Positions 58,716 through 64,000 of a stretch of 64,000 nucleotides of DNA are shown here, piece by piece. A program made the position numbers and the translations under genes. The notes under the pieces are model-generated. The model was not told the DNA's origin, searched no databases, and saw only the letters and a list, made by a program, of their open reading frames with translations. Numbering within the stretch: position 1 is the first letter of the stretch; each line of letters begins with the position of its first letter. This stretch comes from Brassica napus (taxonomy: Eukaryota; Streptophyta; Magnoliopsida; Brassicales; Brassicaceae). The stretch covers positions 7,277,726-7,341,725 of the forward strand of contig NC_063448.1 in assembly GCF_020379485.1 (NCBI RefSeq). The letters run 5' to 3'.

Positions 58716-59372
58716 ACTTTCAAGCTCTGTTACAGACGATACATCCTAAAAGCTAAATTCTATAACTTCAGTCACTTTTAATATCTAGGAATCTCACAGG
58801 TTTGATCCGAGACTTGTTAGATCTTTCCGGTGTTGGAAAATCTTGTGGCTGAATGTATCCCTGAGACAAATCTCTCCAAGTAAACTTCTGGAGTCAATTG
58901 TAAACCTGAAACATGTTCAGACAATAGCTAATCGGGCCTGATTTCTAAAGCTGGTTTGTTTTCCAGGTGGAATCATGGGCAAAAGTATTTGCAGTTCCCT
59001 GTAGAAAAGCTATAGCCAATTACTACATTCTATAAATGACAAATCAGTTTATCATGAAGATCCAGAATTCAAAGAAATCAAGCTTTTACCTTCTGGATTG
59101 TTTTTTTTTCATCAACTCTGGGAGTGGTCTTCTATGTGGATTAGAATTGAGAAATCTTTTGTGTATGGCGATAAAACCTTTAAGTGAAGTTGATCTATAA
59201 ATTCCATGACGTTTCAGAGGAGAATAATTTTAGACGAAGCGACACGAATAGAGTTCAACCCAGGGATTTCTCAAGACGATTTGTCTCACACAACCTTTCA
59301 GAAACTCTATTGAAGCTTGACCTAATCTGAACTCGAAGAAAACGAAGAACCTTAGAATTCAAGGGTCGCTAT

Positions 59373-59870
59373 TCTTTTTTTTGGTAGGAAACTGGGAGCA
59401 AGCTCCCAATATTTATTCAAAATTAAACTTCAGTCTACACATGAGTTAGTCTTGGCCGGGGAGGTCCAACAACATCCTCTTGCAATACATCAACAACCTC
59501 AATAGGTGCATTATCTAATCTATAAAAACCAAACGGAAGAGAAAATGCAAGGTTAGCTAACCCATCAGCTAAGCAGTCTGCTTCCCAATACACATGAACA
59601 ATACGGACTAACCAGTCCCTCGATAAAAAGCCATGGCACAGCCGTACCAGGAAAGACAACGGATGCGTATCCCCAATCCCTGTCGTAAGAAACTCCACCA
59701 CCACCTTCGAATCAACTTCTACCTCCAGTCTCCTAATTCCTTTCTCCCAAGCAACCACAAGACCATAATACACTCCCCAAAGTTCAGCCAACGGAGCTCC
59801 ACATCGTCCTATGTTTACAGCAAAACCACCAAACCACTCACCTTCATCATTCTTGAAGAAGGCAAAGGTA
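59373..59870 (-). pseudogene. LINE 3' fragment: RNase H domain and poly(A) end
   Basis: The minus-strand frame from about 59868 to 59435 encodes an RNase H-like (RVT_3) domain: GGFAVNIG, then APLAELWGVYYGLVVAWEKG, VEVDSKVVVEFL and WEADCLADGLANLA, matching the C-terminus of plant non-LTR retrotransposons. A poly(A)-like end follows at about 59373-59382. There is no reverse transcriptase or endonuclease upstream, so it is a 5'-truncated LINE or a related fragment inside the Helitron. Confidence 0.75.
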
Positions 59871-60079
59871 ATAATCGGTAAACTTTAGTTTATTTTTCAG
59901 TCCAAATAACATAATTTTAAGCCCAAACATTACACACTCGTGAAAGCCCATCATCAATACAAACAGAAATGAAAAGCAACGAAACTTACTTATGACCAGA
60001 CACGTGTCAACCTCCTGTTTCCTTATTTGATGACGTGGCTCAAAGAAAAGAAGAGAATATTATACTTTATATAATTAGA

Positions 60080-61186
60080 TAGTAAATAGTCTAATAAAGT
60101 TTAGAATTGAATAAATGTAAATTTCAAAGGTACAATAATGAACTTAATGGAGATGATAAAATTCATGTTTTCTGTTAAATTTTTAAATATGATATATTTT
60201 ATAATATTTATATTTTTTGATGATGTGTCAATTTGTGATTCTTTACTTGATGATGTGTTTCCATGTGAAAAACAATATTCTACTTTCCTAATATAAATAT
60301 ATTTATGAGAAATTATTACTTTCTTAAAAAAATTGTGATTTGATTATGTAATAATTATTGTTGTGTTTTTCTTTCAGTTATCATGTGAATATTTTAAATT
60401 TGAGTTTGGTAACCACAAAATAAAAAAAAATATCCATGTTAAAAAAGAATCCATGATATTTTTTTATGTTTTTATTTCCATTGGTTGGTTTTGATGAAAC
60501 GTCAAAAAAGAATATAGTGAATGAATTTTCTTTTTCTCGTCCTTATTATTTTTTTCTAGTTTTTTTTTGTTGTTTTATATTTTGGGTTAGATCATGTTAA
60601 ATTTTAGTCAATTTTTTCACCAAATTCAAGTTCTATAATGCATTTTTTAGAGAAAAAAAAACATTGCTGCTCTCTCTAGCTATAATAGAAGATTGCGATA
60701 ATAGAAAAAGATTGCGAGACGAAAGATGAGCAGAGACTTGTCTTCGTGTTCATAAATATAGTAGTGTAAAAAATTGATGAGGAACACATGGAAGCTGGAA
60801 GGATGAGGAATTCATCGATTGCTAATCTGCTATGACTGATGCCGTCATTAAGAAAAAACTATTTAATTGCCGAGGAGTGGATGATTAGAGTTAATTCAGG
60901 CGGTAGAAGAAAAAGAAGTGATACGAATATGATAGCAAGTCATGAAAGGTTTTGGGTGATTGCCTCTTGCCCTATTTTAAAGATGGTTTAGGCTATAAGA
61001 GATTAGAACGGTGTAGGTCTTCATCACATCCAGAACACTTATTTATAGGTCGAGCTTGTATATGTTACAGACGTGAATCTGAATAAATGAGACGGAGTGG
61101 GAGGAGAGGTGGGTGGAGTTTAATGATTGAATTAAAGCAAGAATTTAAGAAAGGGAGAAACGTTACAGAAAATCTCATCGGAGAAG
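60080..61186. other. Non-coding DNA
   Basis: AT-rich up to about 60660, then more balanced. No gene, RNA or element boundary can be supported. Confidence 0.45.
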
Positions 61187-61429
61187 ATGGCTAACGATGA
61201 GTTACGGCGTCAAACTGTAGAAGAGCGTACAACTAAACCTAAACACCAGGCGGACCAGAAAGCCCGGTTACTCCTCCGCGAGTTAGAAACACAGAAAAAA
61301 AAGAAGCTCCGCGAATTAGAAGCAAAAGGAAAAAGAGCTCTCTCTTTGCTCGACACGTGTCACAAAATGGGGATAGGAGGGATGACGTGGCACATTGTGG
61401 AGAATTTCTCTTCTGCTTTATTATTATAG
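61187..61429 (+). CDS. Small hypothetical charged protein, 80 aa
   Basis: An open frame with a favourable context (GAAGATGGCTAAC). Residues 5-52 or so are highly charged (Lys/Arg/Glu) and could form a coiled coil; the C-terminus is not charged. I do not recognise a family. It stops 8 bases before a Sec14-like exon fragment (61437), so it may be part of a rearranged gene rather than an independent one. Confidence 0.3.
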   Translation: MANDELRRQTVEERTTKPKHQADQKARLLLRELETQKKKKLRELEAKGKRALSLLDTCHKMGIGGMTWHIVENFSSALLL

Positions 61430-61436
61430 ATTCCTT

Positions 61437-61505
61437 GAGCAGATTGAGGAAGAAGAACATCTTGTAGTGCTGCGAGTGTGAGATAAGCTCGGCCACAGTA
61501 TTCTT
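61437..61505 (-). pseudogene. Fragment of the last exon of the Sec14-like gene
   Basis: About 70 bp closely resembles 55376-55440: GAGCAG, then GGAAGAAGAACATCTTG, then AGCTCGGCCAC and GTATTCTT, with a short insertion and substitutions. It corresponds to the C-terminal coding region around RAKLTLIQDVLLP. Nothing else of the gene is beside it. Confidence 0.75.
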
Positions 61506-61944
61506 AATTAGTATACAAACCGCGGCTCAAATTCTTTCTTTTGTCGTCGTAATGCGAGCCACTTCAAATATGACTCAACCGGGATACGAGTACCGGTTCA
61601 ATTTATGTGGTTAAGTTCGGTTAAATTGTGGCCCAATTCTCTTTTTGCCAGATTTGGTTGTGGGTTTCATCAGTTCTTAAAAAATATATCTAATACTATA
61701 AAGTAGACTTAAGTCTCTCCTTGGGGTTTTTTTTTGACACTTGTCGCGTTCTCATTCGTTGAAGGATGTTTTTTGATTTGGGCTTTCTGAAACATTTATG
61801 GCCCAGTTATAGAATAGGTTTTGTGTTTTTTGTTTTCTGGTAGACTCAAAACGGCGTCGACGTCTTCTGCTTTTCTTGAAGAAAGCTCGAGACTTTTTTT
61901 TTTTTGGTGAATGAAAGCTCGAGACTTTTGAAACTGTCGGAGAC

Positions 61945-63709
61945 AACTCTGGGCGGATCCGGCGTGGAGCTTCACTACGCAAATTTGATAGTCGTAATGG
62001 AAAAGATGATAAAGCAACCCCAGTTGGTGGGTCTCAACGTGAGAGACGATCTCTGCTCGATGTTGCTGGCGACCGTGAGATCGTCACTCAGTTCGAGATT
62101 AAAAGGAGTTGGATTCAGGGCGAATGCATTGCATTATGCAGCTGTAACAGGTTTGTTTTTAATAAGCCTGTTGTTTATTTCATTTCGCTTTCTAAGATCA
62201 CAAAGTGTTCTGTTTTGTGTATCATTAGGGTAAATCGAGTTCCTAAAGGAATTGCTGTCCAAAGGTGTTCCTGTTGATTCTCAAAGTGAGTCGGCACGCC
62301 ATTGATTTGGGATGCTGGCCATGACTTATTAGATCACAATGTCGATGTAAACTTTTGTGTATAATGCATATCTTTAGTTGAATTTCCATCTAAACCGTAG
62401 TTTTAATTTTGATTTTTTTCATGGTCTTGCAGCCTAACGCCGAGACCGAAGATAATGTCACGCCGTTGTTATCAGCAGTGGCGGCTGGTTCTATGGCATG
62501 CTTAGAGCTGTTGGTCAAGGTTTGAGATGTTCCTAATTTGAGTGTTGTGCTGTTTCAGTTGCTATACATCTTAGATCAAGCTTGGTTCTTATTTTGTTAA
62601 TTACAGGCAGGTGCCAAAGCTAATGTTTTTGCTGGTGGTGAACTCAGTTGCTAATGTTGGAGATTTGGGTTAAGCAACTGTTTACTTAAAGCTGGAGCTG
62701 ATCCTAATAAGAAAGACGAGGTAACCTCAACGTAACAATCAGCTCTTTAAAAATAAACACAAATCCTCACATGGCTGTGATTTTCAGGATGGCAATAAGC
62801 CATTAGAAGTTGCATCTCTAAGAGAGAACATAAAGATTGTTGAGACTCTCTTCATGTTGTGAACAAAACCTGAAACTGTTTTAAACTGGACATTTGTTGG
62901 AGTTCCCGCTCACATGGAATCAAATAAAAAATCACGAGGGGAACTCCAACAAGTCAAAATCTGGAAAGACTGTGATTTAGAAAGACCTTTCTGAATCCTG
63001 AGGTACTTCATACTTTGAAGTTTGATCAAAATGCATCTCTTTTGCATGGAATTTTTAAAGCACACTGTTATATATTCCACAGCTCTCTCCAGAAGCAAAG
63101 GGGAAAGGCACAGAAGCAAAAGCAAGAGGACAAGACGCATTCCATATTCCCATCGACGCTTACACACAAGTATTCAACATTAAAACTACTTCTAAAGCTT
63201 ATGTCCATTTTGTGATTCTGTGGCATTTTCTTTGAACAACGGCCATTGGTTTGACCCCACAGATCATACCTTCTTCTTAAACGAAGCCTCTGTTGGTTGC
63301 GATTAGGACAAGTTAAACATGCCTTATCAGATGCTAAAGTCTGCAGAGAACTGAAACCTGATTGGCCTAAAGAATGTTTCCGAGAAGGTGCTGCTCTTCA
63401 TTTGCTACAGGTAAAAATCATCTCAATTCTATTACAAAAAGCCTTTGCCTTTGAACACTGAAACATTATAATTCACTGAGTTATCAATGAATCTCCAGCG
63501 ATTTGATAAGGCATCCAATGCTTTTTACGAGAGAGTAAATCAAGGAGATCATTGATGCTTTCAGGTTTGTTTGAAACCCTCGCGATGTTTTGTCTTTTTT
63601 TAAATCATTCTCTCAAGAGAGTTGAAGTATCTTTTCTTTCTTCTACAGAGAAGCTGTAGATGCTCGAAGGAAGTTTCACAGCAACGATAAGATTAAGGCC
63701 AAACCATAA
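61945..63709 (+). pseudogene. Ankyrin-repeat/TPR protein pseudogene (TPR10-like)
   Basis: Exon-like blocks in order: ALHYAAVTG; NVTPLLSAVAAGSMACLELL at about 62450; LLKAGADPNKKDE at about 62690; DGNKPLEVASLRENIKIVET at about 62790; SPEAKGKGTEAKARGQDAF at about 63090; DAKVCRELKPDWPKECFREG at about 63330; RFDKASNAFYE at about 63500; and REAVDARRKFH at about 63650. These follow the order of a plant protein with ankyrin repeats then TPR repeats (At3g04710/TPR10-like, from memory). Splice-like borders are kept, but there are several frameshifts, stops and a deletion, so it cannot encode the full protein. Introns rule out retrocopying. Confidence 0.75.
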
Positions 63710-64000
63710 GTTCTTCTAAAGATGGCTCTGTTTAGTATATGTATGAAGTTTTGATTTTGCTTTTTACCTTGGTCTCTCCCCTATGCAGTTGTTGCCTATT
63801 TTACTTATATGTACTAAAAACTTCACATCTAGAGCTTTTTTGTGCTCTGATTTTGTCATTGTGTTTGGATTTACAGCTTTGATTTTTAAAAGTTGTAAAC
63901 AAATATTTTATTTGTTTTAGTTAACATTTTATTTTATTTTTGCCAGCAAAAATCTAATCTACTAAACCATTTTTATCTTTGGATATCTAATCTATTACTC
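63710..64000. other. 3' flank of the ankyrin/TPR pseudogene
   Basis: AT-rich DNA that probably includes the old 3'UTR of the pseudogene. No element end is seen before the window stops. Confidence 0.4.

Larger units (their letters stand above)
57823..60079 (-). mobile_element. Non-autonomous Helitron, about 2.26 kb, minus orientation
   Basis: On the minus strand it starts TCTAATTATATAAAG at 60079 and ends CTAA at 57823, preceded by the hairpin seen on the plus strand as CCGCCTTACGGGCGG (57833-57847). The flanking bases are A at the 5' side and T at the 3' side. It has no Rep/helicase. It carries a LINE RNase H fragment and a small open frame at 58455-58715. Confidence 0.6.
61689..64000 (+). 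mobile_element. Probable Helitron 5' end carrying a captured gene (open at window end)
   Basis: At 61689, after an A, the sequence reads TCTAATACTATAAAGTAGAC, a start like that of the Helitron at 60079. It is followed by a degenerate ankyrin/TPR gene with introns retained, the pattern of Helitron gene capture. No 3' hairpin is found before the window ends, so the element is inferred from one end only. Confidence 0.4.

Noticed and set aside
1..64000. CRISPR arrays, bacterial operons, phage genes or complete rRNA/tRNA genes
   Set aside because: None seen; introns, plant gene families and transposon types show nuclear plant DNA.

Overview
This window is plant nuclear DNA from the Brassicaceae, most likely a Brassica species. 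Four spliced genes match the Arabidopsis thaliana chromosome 1 run At1g14780 (MACPF protein), At1g14790 (RDR1), At1g14810 (aspartate-semialdehyde dehydrogenase, ASD) and At1g14820 (Sec14-like protein), in that order. I recognised the families and the order from memory; no database search was run. The rest is almost entirely transposable elements, with many ends fixed by target-site duplications (TSDs) or by comparing paralogous copies inside the window.

Layout. 1-2170: non-coding, with a degenerate repeat block. 2171-5329 (+): MACPF gene, 8 exons, intact. 5413-6253: LINE-like retroposon with an 18-bp TSD. 6272-10960: AT-rich DNA with a Stowaway MITE, Helitron pieces and a Mutator-like MITE. 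10964-14468 (-): RDR1, intact, with a 5'UTR intron. 14621-20819: two partial copies of the RDR1 upstream region, invaded by a truncated Harbinger element, a 2.6-kb LTR-like insert and a 1-kb TTA-flanked element. 20820-32631 (-): truncated second copy of ASD, split by a complete 10,640-bp CACTA transposon (21542-32181). 32628-34612: fragment of MACPF exon 8, split by a 1.7-kb solo LTR. 34613-41911 (-): truncated Ty1/copia element, split by a 3.6-kb LTR-like insert. 41912-42367: third copy of the RDR1 upstream region. 42368-51481: nested Helitron, SINE and retroposon insertions. 51482-54962: second copy of the ASD downstream flank, then intact ASD (-). 55366-56693 (-): Sec14-like gene. 57823-64000: Helitron-type DNA carrying an RNase H fragment and an ankyrin/TPR pseudogene with introns.

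Interpretation. The ancestral order MACPF - RDR1 - ASD - Sec14 appears to have been tandemly duplicated between MACPF exon 8 and ASD exon 2; the junction at 32628-32631 shows CAGC microhomology. In the second copy RDR1 was lost (a copia element now lies in its place), and the proximal ASD copy lacks exon 1. Later insertions enlarged the spacer to about 38 kb.

The four host genes act in different processes: a membrane-attack-type protein linked to cell death, RNA silencing, aspartate-family amino acid synthesis, and lipid transfer. They are neighbours by synteny, not an operon. The most notable system is the CACTA element. Its ends and TSD are clean and it has intact reading frames for a TNP2-like transposase (1122 aa) and a second En/Spm-type protein (400 aa). 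It also carries, on the opposite strand, an intact 482-aa gene resembling Athila retrotransposon ORF1.
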